From Oehlia diaphana (Eukaryota > Glomeromycota > Glomeromycetes > Glomerales > Glomeraceae), in contig QZLH01001066.1 of NCBI GenBank assembly GCA_003833135.1, positions 1 to 21,989 of the forward strand: a stretch of DNA of 21,989 nucleotides, in the 5' to 3' direction. The position numbers and the translations under genes were made by a program. The notes beneath the pieces were generated by a model that saw only the letters and a list, made by a program, of their open reading frames with translations, was not told the origin of the DNA and did not search any database. Positions 8,986 through 19,217 of the stretch are shown one piece after another (position 1 is the stretch's first letter; each line of letters begins with the position of its first letter).

Positions 8986-11373
8986 ATACAGACCTGACGA
9001 AAATAATGATGCTAAATTGTATTAACATGAAAAAAGTTAAAAAATTAGAATTAAATATGAAATTTTAGAAGGTGATACAGCTAGATAATTTTTATGATCT
9101 AGTTTTTCGCTATCCAGTGATCAGAATTACCGGCAATAATTGTTATCCTTTTGACAATTTGACGTGCTGCTTCAAAATCTATGAGACGTCATATGTTATA
9201 TCGTCGTGATAAAATTAATTAAATCAAATTCTTTGTACATAAAAGCTAACAACTTTCAAAGACAGTATATTGAGTCTAAAATATTATCAGTTAAATTGTG
9301 CAACCTAGCAATAGTAATTTTATTCCAATCTGACCATATCGGCTGATTGGGGAAATTGGACCTTAATTGTTTCCCTAAACTATTAATATTACGTAATCTG
9401 ATTCTCTAAAATCTCAAAAAAAAAATCCTTTTTATGCGTTTAAGCCACTTTTTACTTATGTAGAATCGCGTCTAACCCTCTTTTAATTATGTATATTATT
9501 ATGTAAATCACGTCTAACCCATTGTCCCTCTTCCTAACCCATTGTCCCAAGTACTATGATCCGTCAAAATATTTATTGTTTATAGCAGATGGGACACTTA
9601 ACCATTGCTTCTTTTGGTAAAGAGATAGTTGAAAGTGAAATAAGTTTCTAGAGTATTAATGCGGGTACTGTATATATAATAAATGTAAAGTGGTATATTT
9701 AAGTGGCGTAGTTTAATTTATTGGCTGACAATTGATATGACGGTCCCTCTTACTGATCGGCAAAAATATCCCCCAAAATTTTATAATTTCATGTTGAATA
9801 TAAAAATAATTGATCACATTTCTATCTCACAGAGACAAATCAATATAAAAAAAATGTTACCAATAATAAAAATTAAATAAATATTTTCGCCTAAAATTTT
9901 GAAAAACTTATGTAAGGTTTTGCATATTTTAATAAATTTTATCATTATACTTAAACGCCATTTTATTATAAAGATAAATTGATAATTTTATTGTTTTTAA
10001 AAAATAATAGTATTTTTTACAAATAAAAATTTAGATAGGAAAATGTTGTCCTACGTTCAAACAATAATATGTGACTCCATTATTTTTGCCGGGGACTGTA
10101 GTAAAATTTATTGACAAATATCGTCAATAGACTTAAAATTTTTAATTACTGTAATAACTAAAAATTGGTAAACATGTTTTTATTTATTCGATTAGAAAAA
10201 CTAAACATGTTCAAATTCTTATCTATACATTCACAAGTATTTCAAGCATATGCGGAATTACATGTGATGAAGTTAAAACTGGAGATTTATTGACGACAAC
10301 GAAAAGTGTCTAATTTGAGTCGTCCGGGCCACGGGCCATTAAAATTATAAATCCCAACTTGATTTAAAATTCGAGATCAGATTAATTAACCCTCCTATAC
10401 GAAGCCCTGAGAAAGCTATTACTTAATACTCAAATCAACGTACTTTTGAAATCAAAAATCGCAGTTTATATAATAAATAAACATGGCAAGTGTTAAATAT
10501 AAATATACGGAACAGCTAGTAGCGACTGCCTAATTGAAACGTTGTGCTTATAATTATTTTATTATAACTTTCATTTCTAATTTCTACTCGTGAAATCCTT
10601 TTAATTATTTTATGCCAATGAATATATTCAATATTATTAAAAAGTTTAAAGCTTTAAAAATAATATAAATTTGATTACTTTTTTTGCATGGTAATAATTT
10701 TTAAATCTTTATACAAATTGTTTTTACTTAATAATATATTAATATTAATTTCACCAAATTTCTTTTTTTTTTTCTAAAAAAAAGTTTTTTAGTTGCATTG
10801 TCAACGTGGAAACAATCTGGTATAAATTTGGCCTGAACCTTGATTTTTGCAGTAGCATTTTTAATTGCACATAATTATGTTAATTGTTAAATAAACATAT
10901 TTTAAATCTTAAATAGTACTACAATACGAGCCAACATTATCGACCAGAATTCTAAAGGAAATTTAGAAAATTGAAGTTATCATACATAAATATAAATAAA
11001 TACGGATAATAAATTTATAATCTTCTTGATATTATTTTTTTTTTTATTATCTTAGAATTTTATTATAGAGTATATGTATTATTTGATGACAACTTATTCA
11101 TCCGATCGGCGAATTAAAACCAATATTATGGTTTCTTTAATTTTTTATGCGTTGATAACACTAACCATTAATGGATAATTAATATAAACACAAAAGCAAT
11201 TAAATGTCGAGCTTAATAAATAAACGGATAAAAATAAACAATTATAATACAATACTTATAAAATTACTTAATTTAGCTTACAATCAACCATATTTGTTTG
11301 AGATAATTTGAATAATTACTTATTTCAAAAAATTCAAATTATTCTAAACTTAAATCTTACATTTTTGTCTTTT
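8986..11373. other. Long AT-rich intergenic region
   Basis: No supportable gene was found on either strand. Minor structure includes a 15-bp direct repeat ctaacccattgtccc (9514-9528 and 9534-9548) with an earlier partial copy near 9470. There is also a small GC-rich island near 10320-10340 (gtcgtccgggccacgggcc) and homopolymer T/A tracts near 10765-10790. Confidence 0.5.
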
Positions 11374-12333
11374 TTAAATTAAAAAATATTGGTGATGTGG
11401 AAAATTATTATACTGTTGCTGCGGCGAATAAATACAATTTTCAACTTCACCTCTTGGCAATTCATTATTCTCATGACTATAAGTTGGTCTCATTTCTTGT
11501 GAATGTTGTTGATGTTGTGGATTTTGTGGATGCTGAAGATGACTTGTTTGAGCAATATTATTATTATTAGGTGACAGAATAAAGTCACAATTCTGATTGG
11601 TATCATTATTCTCATGAAATAAATTTGTATGTCGTTGTGTGTAACCACCATTAGGAGGGGTATGATCATCGCTTGGGAGAGGAGTATAATACGAATCAAC
11701 TTGTTGTTGATGAGTGTAACCTCCAATTGCATCTTGAGTAACATAATCATCATAACCAACGTTGTTAGTATAATATGATATTCTCTCAGGAGGCGTTTGT
11801 TGCTGTAGATGATGATCATTTGGGATATTATTATTATCGAGTTGTTGTTGATTATTATAGGTACAATTTTGTTGATGATGTGAACCATTATCAAAATGAG
11901 GTAGATTACTATCATTTATTACCAAAGTTGCCGAATTATGATCATGAAAAGAATTAATACTTTCACTATAATCAGTTCTCGTATCTTTTTCAGGAACATA
12001 AAATTTCATAAACTGTGAAGGAAGTATTAATTTTTTCAATTCTTGTTCAAGATTTAATCTTTGGTTTATATTTAATAACTCACGTTTTAAAATACTCTCA
12101 TCAATTTCAATACCATTCAATAGATTTAGAACTGAAGCACGTGAAATCAATTTGTAGATGACATAATAATTTTCATTTAAATGTTCATAAAAAAATCCAC
12201 AATCGTAATAATCAAAATCATTGGAATCTTGTGGAATTTTTTTACATTTTATCAGATAAAAATTGTCATCATGTGATGTATGATGATAAAATTTATAATC
12301 ATTATTAGTTTGTAAAGATAATTTGTTTGACAT
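11374..12333 (-). CDS. Gene B: paralogous-family protein with Gln/Asn/His-rich tail, 319 aa
   Basis: A 319-residue protein of unknown function, paralogous to genes A and C. The shared block spans about residues 15-122: FYHHTS (15-20), FYLIKCK (25-31), DYYDCGFFYE (41-50), NYYVIYKLISRASVLNLLN (55-73), QRLNLEQ (91-97) and PEKDTRTDY (114-122). The Cys of the second YxVxCK motif is replaced by Tyr60 and the His of ISHS by Arg65. Residues 150-319 form a low-complexity tail rich in Gln, Asn, His, Tyr and Pro, with QQQ, NNNN and GGYT repeats. It has the composition of prion-like or condensate-forming segments of fungal regulators. No DNA-binding or enzymatic motif is recognised. The frame stays open upstream to 12534 but has no ATG there and no family similarity, so the ATG at 12333 is taken as start. 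ttatttcag ends seven bases before this ATG and could be a splice acceptor of a 5' UTR intron. Confidence 0.85.
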   Translation of the reverse strand: MSNKLSLQTNNDYKFYHHTSHDDNFYLIKCKKIPQDSNDFDYYDCGFFYEHLNENYYVIYKLISRASVLNLLNGIEIDESILKRELLNINQRLNLEQELKKLILPSQFMKFYVPEKDTRTDYSESINSFHDHNSATLVINDSNLPHFDNGSHHQQNCTYNNQQQLDNNNIPNDHHLQQQTPPERISYYTNNVGYDDYVTQDAIGGYTHQQQVDSYYTPLPSDDHTPPNGGYTQRHTNLFHENNDTNQNCDFILSPNNNNIAQTSHLQHPQNPQHQQHSQEMRPTYSHENNELPRGEVENCIYSPQQQYNNFPHHQYFLI

Positions 12334-12384
12334 AGTCCTGAAATAAGCGTCACGTTTGAGTATTAATGAAAATTCTATTAAAAA

Positions 12385-12405
12385 AATATGGTTATATATA
12401 CACAG
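12385..12405 (-). promoter_or_regulatory. Putative TATA element of gene B
   Basis: On the minus strand gtatatataacc lies about 55-70 bp upstream of the ATG, a similar distance to that seen for gene A. In DNA this AT-rich, position is the main support, so confidence is low. Confidence 0.3.
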
Positions 12406-12534
12406 TATTTCTATATACAAATGTTTTTTAAAAGTATTTAGAAAAGTTTTTTTAATGAAAATACAAAAATATATACTGTACTTATATAAATATAAATAAA
12501 TATATATATATATTGCAGTAAAATTATTTAACAA

Positions 12535-12535
12535 A

Positions 12536-12580
<45 letters not shown>

Positions 12581-12598
12581 TAAAAAATATTAAAAAAA

Positions 12599-12630
<32 letters not shown>

Positions 12631-12645
12631 AAGAAAGAAAAGTTG
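12535..12645. repeat. Double T-run/A-run tract and GAAA repeats upstream of gene B
   Basis: A run of about 18 T is followed by about 26 A, a short A/T linker, then again about 18 T and 12 A, ending in (GAAA)n. T-then-A junctions are self-complementary and could form a hairpin or exclude nucleosomes. They lie about 200-300 bp upstream of gene B. A shorter T14/A10 tract is just upstream of gene A. Confidence 0.7.
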
Positions 12646-15261
12646 AAAAAAATAGCTGTAAATTGAGTATGCTGTTTAAAAAAAAGAATTTAATTTTAAA
12701 ATGTGAAATTGTTCGTCTCAAATATTCACGTTTTATGAATGTTAATCATTTATTTTTATAGCATTTTTTATAGCGTTGCGGTAAGTAAATTTGTGTTCCC
12801 CATTTTTCTCCGAATGGCGTGATGTTTATTATTATTTATCTTATGTTAATGGTGTATTGTAACACGTCAACTAAACAAGTATGGACATGTTTAAAAGAAA
12901 ATGATGATTGATAAGTTTTTCATATTAAAACCAACAGAACATAATTTTTTTTTGCAATTTTTTCGTTGGACAAAATACTTGTTGAAAACTGCAACTTTAT
13001 TTCATATACAGTTAAGATGTAGGAAGTTTAATTGATTGAATTAGGATCGCATTTTTGCGTTAACATTAATTAATAATGAATATTGTATGTGATAAATATA
13101 GTTTTCATTGTAAATAATAATAATTCAAAAAATGAAAGTGTGTATGTTTTAATTCTGAAATGATCATCCATTCTCATTAACCGGAAATTGGAAACTGGAG
13201 ATAAAAATAAAAATTTCCGAGCGTAGTAATATTTCTAATCATTTTCAGTTGCTTTTTTAAGCCATTTTAGTTTCGGTTATAGTAAAGTCTACCATTTTTT
13301 TTAAGCCTGCTGTTTCTTTTCCTGAAAAAATTTCTTTCATTCAAATTATTATTGGAAACTTATTATTCGTATTTTACTTGATGATCAATTACGCCCTCAT
13401 TCTTTCAAATCGCGTCAGCCGTAATAAATATTTATTACATTTGTTGTACTATTTATTTACTTTATTATTTTAATAAATTGACTTACAAACTTTACTTTTG
13501 TCTACTACGAATCAATTACGAATATTATTTCAACGCAGCAAAATCTACAAATGTAAATATATATATGTATATATTTTTTTACGCTGACAAATGGGTATTT
13601 TTAGCAAAAGCGTCTTGTTACACACACTTGTGATCATGAGACAACAATCAAAAGACTTCAAATGAGACTTTCAAATATAGTAAATTTGAATAGGTTATAT
13701 ACATTAACTTATTGGTTGTTAAAAAAATATAAATTATGCTTCGTATATTAAATATAATTGCCGATAATTTTGTTAATTTTTAAAAATATAATTAAGCTAA
13801 GCTAAAATCCATACAATGGGTCACACGATACGATTAACGTCGTTACCGTGGTCAAATCTTTACCAATAATCTGCTATCATTGGTGAACGCAAAGCACAAT
13901 AACTTATAATTATTGTTTTTATAATAAATAAATTCTACCAAAATCGGATAATAATCAAAAATCCGGTTGGATAGGCAACTTTATTATTACCCAAATAAAA
14001 GTTAAAAAAATATTAATAATTATTATTAGTTAAAGGTCACGTTAAAGTTTTAAATAAATCAATTTTTTTGTATTTATACTTTGAATAATTACTTTTGTGA
14101 CTTTAGAAAATCTTTTCTCTCTGTAAAATTACGTGTATTTATTTACTGTTATTATGTCTATACATTTGAAAGGATCTTGAAAAAATGGTTTTTTAAGGAA
14201 TTGTATAATGATTTATTTATTTTTTTATGAAACGTTACGAATAAACTATATTCTATTGTTTAAAAATCTTTGCTTGTTACAATATATATTTTAGCCAATA
14301 CGCTTACTTTGAATAAAATATTTCTGGTACACAAAATGATCATTGGATTATTTATTAACGGATTTTTTTAAATAAATATTACGCCTTCAAACATTAGTGC
14401 TGACCAAATCACTTGAGACATTAAATAATTGGTTAGTCGTCTGACACGATCGTCATCATCTAACTAAAGCAAGGCACAACTTAAAACATTTATCGAAATT
14501 TAATATCGTTTAAATAAAACCTACAATTATAATATTTATCGCACTTTTTTTTTTAAATAGTAATTTAACATTTGTCTTTTAAATTTATTAAAAAAAAAAA
14601 TGAACAAATTACTTTATTCAGTAAATTTTTTTTAAATTATGGGACGTGAGTAACATTAATCTCCACTCCGGGTGAGAAATAAATCTACTCTTTTTTAAGG
14701 AAATATACAGTACATTATTATATTAATTTTTTAAAAGATTTTAACAACGGAATTAAAGTAGGGAGATTATGATACGGAATTACTGATTTTTTAACAATTA
14801 TATATAATAGACATTTTTTACTATTTAACAAAAAAAAAAAGAATTTAATTCTATAAGAGAATTAAAGTAATTGAGATTTTGATTATATACTATAAATAGG
14901 ATTTCAATTTCTTTGTTTTTTATACAGTATGTTACAGTAATTCTTCAATACTGTTAATTTCTTGACATTATTGTGATTCATTTTCATAATTTTTGATTAA
15001 AAGTTTATGTAAATTTCTTTGCATTCAAAAGATATTATTTCTAATCGAATGAAATCCATCCACAATTATAATCGGATAAAATGAGTGTTTCATAACCATC
15101 TTTGGATAATATTCTGAATAAGACCATTTTAAGTTAACATTCCTGTACAGAAGACAACCAAATTATTATTATGTTAAGAACGTTATCCTAACATTTGTAT
15201 TAAGTCGGCAACTAATGTATTTGAACATTATTTTTCAAAGTGGTTTTTGATTAAAATAACT
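12646..15261. other. Long AT-rich intergenic region
   Basis: Both strands were read and no gene, RNA or complete transposon could be supported. Poly-T/poly-A tracts occur near 14545-14600 and 14830. Confidence 0.5.
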
Positions 15262-15483
15262 TAAAATTTGTTATATGACGAGTGGGATATAATCTTATTG
15301 TGTGAAAATAATGAAATAGCATATAAATGTCCACATAATAACCAATTCGGACTTACTAATTGTTTAAGAGAAGATAAAGGAGAAGTTATGGAGAGAATTA
15401 CGATGGTTGGTGATAAAAGAGGAAGAGATGAAGGAGATGGAAGTGGTATAAACTCAACAAATGATAAAATAAACGATCATTAA
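15262..15483 (+). other. Possible small coding remnant or exon, unrecognised
   Basis: A frame opens after a TAA at 15262-15264 and runs to TAA at 15481-15483. It encodes LLYDEWDIILLCENNEIAYK, then a Cys-Pro-His-Asn-Asn stretch and a charged tail with KRGRDEGDGS. The GC content is higher than in the flanks and the first half looks protein-like, but the first ATG would leave only about 32 residues. It has no similarity to genes A-C. It could be part of a degraded gene or a spurious frame. No splice acceptor in frame precedes it. Confidence 0.25.
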
Positions 15484-15590
15484 TATTGTTCGATGAGTAC
15501 AAGTATAGACGAAATTCTTAAATTTTCCAAGAGCATATTTACTATGTAAGAACTATTATTAATTGAAATAGTAAGTAGGACTCGAAGAAA

Positions 15591-16019
15591 TTAATCTTGA
15601 ACCGTTCCCACTATAATTTCATCCGTTTCTTTTGAGACACGCAAATAAAGTTCTACCATTAAGCTTTGTTCGAGTATTAATTTTTGTGATGTAGTCAATG
15701 GTGGCTCGTTATAGAGTGTATTCACATCATACTCATAATTCAATAAATCTAAAACTGCGGAATGAGATATAAATTTACATCTTACGTAATAATTTGTTGT
15801 TAAGTATTGATAAAAGAATTCGTGGTCGTACTCAAGATTGTCATCCGGATCGTTACTACTATTATCATATGACAAATCATCTCGAACAATTTTGAAAGTT
15901 ACTAGAAAAATTTTTTCAAAAATTTTTTCATTTGTTGAGCTATGATAAAATCTTCCTTTAATAAGTGGCCGACGTTGCACAATTGTCGCAACTGTTGTTT
16001 GGTTAATAGAGGTAGACAT
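15591..16019 (-). CDS. Gene C: short paralogous-family protein, 142 aa
   Basis: A 142-residue member of the same unrecognised family as genes A and B. It comprises almost only the shared block: GRFYHSS (22-28), FLVTFK (38-43), DDNLEYDHEFFYQ (59-71), NYYVRCKFISHSAVLDLLN (76-94), TTSQKLILEQSL (109-120) and a weak KETDE remnant (130-134) of the PDEETRLDY motif. The first YxVxCK copy has lost its Cys (Phe42). The protein then ends, without the Asn/Gln-rich tail of A and B, so it is either a compact member or 3'-truncated. The frame extends eight codons upstream only to a GTG inside a hairpin, so the ATG at 16019 is preferred. It lies about 3.3 kb from gene B on the same strand. No intron is required. 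The function is unknown. Confidence 0.8.
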   Translation of the reverse strand: MSTSINQTTVATIVQRRPLIKGRFYHSSTNEKIFEKIFLVTFKIVRDDLSYDNSSNDPDDNLEYDHEFFYQYLTTNYYVRCKFISHSAVLDLLNYEYDVNTLYNEPPLTTSQKLILEQSLMVELYLRVSKETDEIIVGTVQD

Positions 16020-16027
16020 TGTGATTT

Positions 16028-16044
16028 GGTGCTTTTGAAGCACC
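16028..16044. promoter_or_regulatory. Perfect hairpin ggtgctt-ttg-aagcacc just upstream of gene C
   Basis: A 7-bp stem closes a 3-nt loop nine bases upstream of the gene C ATG, so it would lie in the 5' leader of the mRNA. It could influence translation or be a dimeric protein-binding site; neither is shown. Confidence 0.4.
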
Positions 16045-16098
16045 TAGTAAGTAAAAGGGAAACCGAATTTTGGAGAACTCAGTCATGAATTTGTGTGG

Positions 16099-16115
16099 TT
16101 TTATACTTTTATATG
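16099..16115 (-). promoter_or_regulatory. Putative TATA element of gene C
   Basis: On the minus strand, tataaaagtataaaa lies about 80-95 bp upstream of the ATG at 16019. It is a better TATA match than the surrounding A/T sequence and is positioned like those of genes A and B. Confidence 0.45.
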
Positions 16116-16119
16116 ATAG

Positions 16120-17460
16120 TACCATGATCGTCCTTCATATTACCGTATTACGACTCGTGCATATCTCAACGAACTTAATTAACTTAATTGAACTTTATTA
16201 TATGCAAAACTAAAATTAAACACATGCATTTAATTATATAGTTATGACCTGCATAAATTTTTGTTTATGTCACAATTTTATTTATTAAAAACAAATGTAT
16301 ACTACACTTCGCACTGTATTGCACCTTATAATATTAGAAGTATATACAAACGAAATTTTTTTTCATGTTTCTTAATATCGTATTATTCGTATAATTATTA
16401 ATAATAAGCTTAGCTTCTTGATTATTAAACCGAATATAATATATATATGAACTCTTAAAGCTTTTAAAGCTTTAAAAGAAATTTAGTCCAGGTGATTAAT
16501 TTAATGATTTTCACCGCTAACTCCCAATAACAACATTTTTGGATTTGAATAAATTTATGATAAACGCATTAAATTTATTTTTTGATTGGTTGCAGTTAAT
16601 TTTTATTTTTTATTTTTTTAAAAAAAAAAGAAAGCATGAAATGAAATTGGTTTTACATTATTAAATTTTGAATGCAGGTTTATTCCCGTTAAATCCGCTG
16701 ATTTCAATATGCCTTTTATGCTTAAAAATGAAGGAAAAAAATTTTTTTTTTTTTCATTCTTTAACTAATAGAGTAATGTCTATTAGCCGAAATTATTCCA
16801 TGTTTATATTCTTCTCGTTTCATTATTAAAAATTAGAAAATGTCTTTTTATTTGTCGTTTAATTAGATTCATATTGTAAATGCTTTCTAAAATATGATTT
16901 AATAATCAATTTTAAAAATAGTTATAATATTAAAAGTATTTTTTTTTTCTTTGTACCATATTGTATGTAGCTTTTTAACCATTTTATATAATAAATAAAA
17001 AAATTTAGGCAAATCGGCAAATCTCATGATCATGAAGATAACTTTCTCTAGAAAGAATACAAAAGATCAACATGTCAGTCAGATACACAGGAGTCATAAA
17101 CAATGACTAAAATAGAAATCATAACAAAGGAGAATTTTTAAACCCCTAATCATGAGTAAAAAAATTGGATGAATAAGGAAAATGTGAAAAATGTGTAAAC
17201 CTATTGTTAAAGGCGTGGTTGTCATTAAATCGAATTAGGAAATTAATGAAAGTAAAGAATTTATTAATGTTTGTGCCACATACTATATCATGAATTCTCT
17301 CGTTCCCGATTTTGGAATAATAAAGAATTTTCTATAATTCCTATCAGGTGTCACCTACTCGGTTAAATGTTTAACAAATTTACGTTAGTATTGCATTATT
17401 ATTATTATTATGATAAAAATAATAAAATCTATGTATTATTCTTATATAAACGTCCGTCGA
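16120..17460. other. AT-rich intergenic region
   Basis: No gene is supported. It includes T7/A10 (16613-16629) and A7/T14 (about 16736-16754) homopolymer junctions and a cluster of aaagcttt motifs near 16456-16475. Confidence 0.5.
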
Positions 17461-17469
17461 AATTTCCCA

Positions 17470-17780
17470 TTTACGGTGGTTCGGCATTTCCGTAGCCTTA
17501 ACAAAATTGCCGTATGAACTTCGTAAATGAATAAGACATTTTTTAAAAAATATGTACTATATTTATATTTAGTAACGGTTCATGGCGCACGTCATTTTTT
17601 CTTTTTTTTTTTTTAGGAGCGGTTGTTCTTGACTTCTTTGACATCCCGGTAAGGAAGATTTTTTTGATGTTTACTTTTTAAGAAACGACGTAAACTTCGT
17701 TTCTTTATCTCTCTTTTAGATATTTACAGCATGTAAAATTACGACATTACGGCACTTGCCGTAACTGATCTACTAACGTT
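17470..17780. repeat. Possible decayed inverted-repeat element with TTACGGCA motifs
   Basis: The left edge has tttacggtggttcggcattt and the right edge has ttacggcacttgccgtaa, itself a perfect 8-bp inverted repeat with a 2-nt centre (about 17745-17765). An internal hairpin gaaacga...tcgtttc lies near 17682-17703. There are no clean termini or target duplication. Confidence 0.35.
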
Positions 17781-18286
17781 TATGATAAAGCATTGGTTCA
17801 TATAAATTACTAATACTTTTTATATATATTTTTATACTGTATGTCGTAATAATATCATTTAAACTCGCCATTTTTATTAAATAGTTCGATAGTTTTGAAA
17901 ATATTTATAATATTAAATTATAATGTAACAATTGCTACTGTAAAGTTCAATATTTTCTACTATGTAAATAATATCCATTCTGGATTCGAACTTTTTGTAT
18001 AATGTAAATATGGAATATGAATGATATGTAATTATTGCAGAATTCTGTGCACATTGCAGGTCAATTATAGCTGGTCTTCATACAGTTTATATCGTCCTGT
18101 TACAGGACTCCTGTAATTAAAGCAATTCGCATGGAATAGCACGATTATGAAAACAATGATAAAATTTGCAAGAATCTGAATTCAAAATTTAAATTGAAAT
18201 AAGTTACTGCAAAGAGCGAGTTTGTCATACTATAAATTCATTTAAAAATTAAAATGTTTTTTTTTTTGAGTTTTATCGAATTTTAA
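17781..18286. other. AT-rich intergenic, nothing recognised
   Basis: No gene or structured repeat could be supported. Confidence 0.45.
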
Positions 18287-18592
18287 GGCCACACAAATTC
18301 AATTTTTCGGTTCACGTAACATTGAAATTTAAAATTTGCCCCGAGGACCCGGGGTTTATTGTTTATTAATAAAAAAAGTTTATATATAAAATCGTGATAT
18401 CCAATTGATTGACTTTTAAAGGGGAGGGTAATTAAAGAATTTATTTTCGCTCCAGAAGTTCTCAGCCACGTGATAAACTTACACCGCCAATAAAATTACG
18501 TAGTGATCACGTGATAAACTTTTTTTTTTTATTGAAATTTGAAAAAGTGACCCGGCCGGGTGAAGTGAACCGAAAAATCGAATTTGTGTGGC
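18287..18592. mobile_element. Complete MITE with near-perfect ~28-bp terminal inverted repeats
   Basis: The left end gccacacaaattc(a)atttt... (from 18288) matches the reverse complement of the right end (to 18591) over about 28 bp, with one mismatch, reading through tttttcggttcac. The flanks give taa on both sides (18284-18286 and about 18593-18595) if the element starts with G at 18287; a 3-bp TAA duplication would suit PIF/Harbinger, but this is tentative. Inside are a 14-bp direct repeat cacgtgataaactt (18467-18480 and 18508-18521) and a perfect palindrome acccggccgggt near 18550. There is no transposase frame. Confidence 0.8.
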
Positions 18593-19217
18593 ATAATGTA
18601 GGTTTAAATTTAAAATTAATATCGTGAATAATTATTGGATTATTTTGGCCATAAATTTCGTTTTATTTTTATACTGTATATTAAGAAGTAAATCTAGAAA
18701 GGATTAATGAAGCAGGAATATTGTAGTTTATCTTTATAATTTTTTCAAGGCCATAATTTATTACGTGAAGTTGACATAGTATTGTATCATACTCATAAAT
18801 TTGGTGCAGAAGACCTGGGATTATACGTGAAGAGTTCAAAAATTCTTTTTTATATAAGTTGTATGGTACCCGGTATTATTTATAACTGAATTAAAAATAA
18901 CCTCTTATTCTAGTCCATACTCAACAAATCTTGTAATCCCTCTTAGGCCAAAGTATCCCCTGAAGTAAAGAACTCCTGATAGATATAATAAAACAAGTAC
19001 AATAAATAATACTTAAATAAATATAAAAACGCGTGTCACCTAATAGATATGATAATAAAATAAGTACACCTAAAAGTTAGAGGAAAGTATTAATTTTAAG
19101 TTTCCTATAGAAATTTTTACATATTAATTACATTAATTAGTAATAATATTTAGGATTAATTTTACATTCACGTCTGGTGAATTTCACTGAGACATGATTT
19201 ACATTATGCTTTATGCA
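18593..19217. other. AT-rich spacer between MITEs
   Basis: No gene is seen. Near 19175 the ggtgaatttcac plus tgatttaca theme resembles the repeat at 245-270, suggesting the next element inserted into an old copy of that family. Confidence 0.4.

Noticed and set aside
8798..9068. Two overlapping open frames of 62 and 72 codons on the plus strand
   Set aside because: They lie mostly in the TTATCCGG repeat of a hAT-like element end; the sequence is repeat-derived.
9467..9548. Repeated ctaaccc motifs considered as telomere-like sequence
   Set aside because: Only three scattered copies with long spacers, not a tandem TTAGGG array.
11490..11957. Open frames of 141 (minus) and 60 (plus) codons
   Set aside because: They are alternative-frame shadows of the gene B low-complexity tail.
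12334..12534. 67-codon N-terminal extension of gene B
   Set aside because: It has no ATG (only a TTG), is Ile/Tyr/Lys-rich as expected of random AT-rich DNA, and has no match in genes A or C.
16020..16043. 8-codon N-terminal extension of gene C
   Set aside because: It would start at GTG inside a hairpin; eukaryotic initiation at the ATG at 16019 is more likely.
17975..17992. agttcgaatccag on the minus strand, resembling a tRNA B box
   Set aside because: There is no A box, anticodon arm or acceptor pairing at the required distances.
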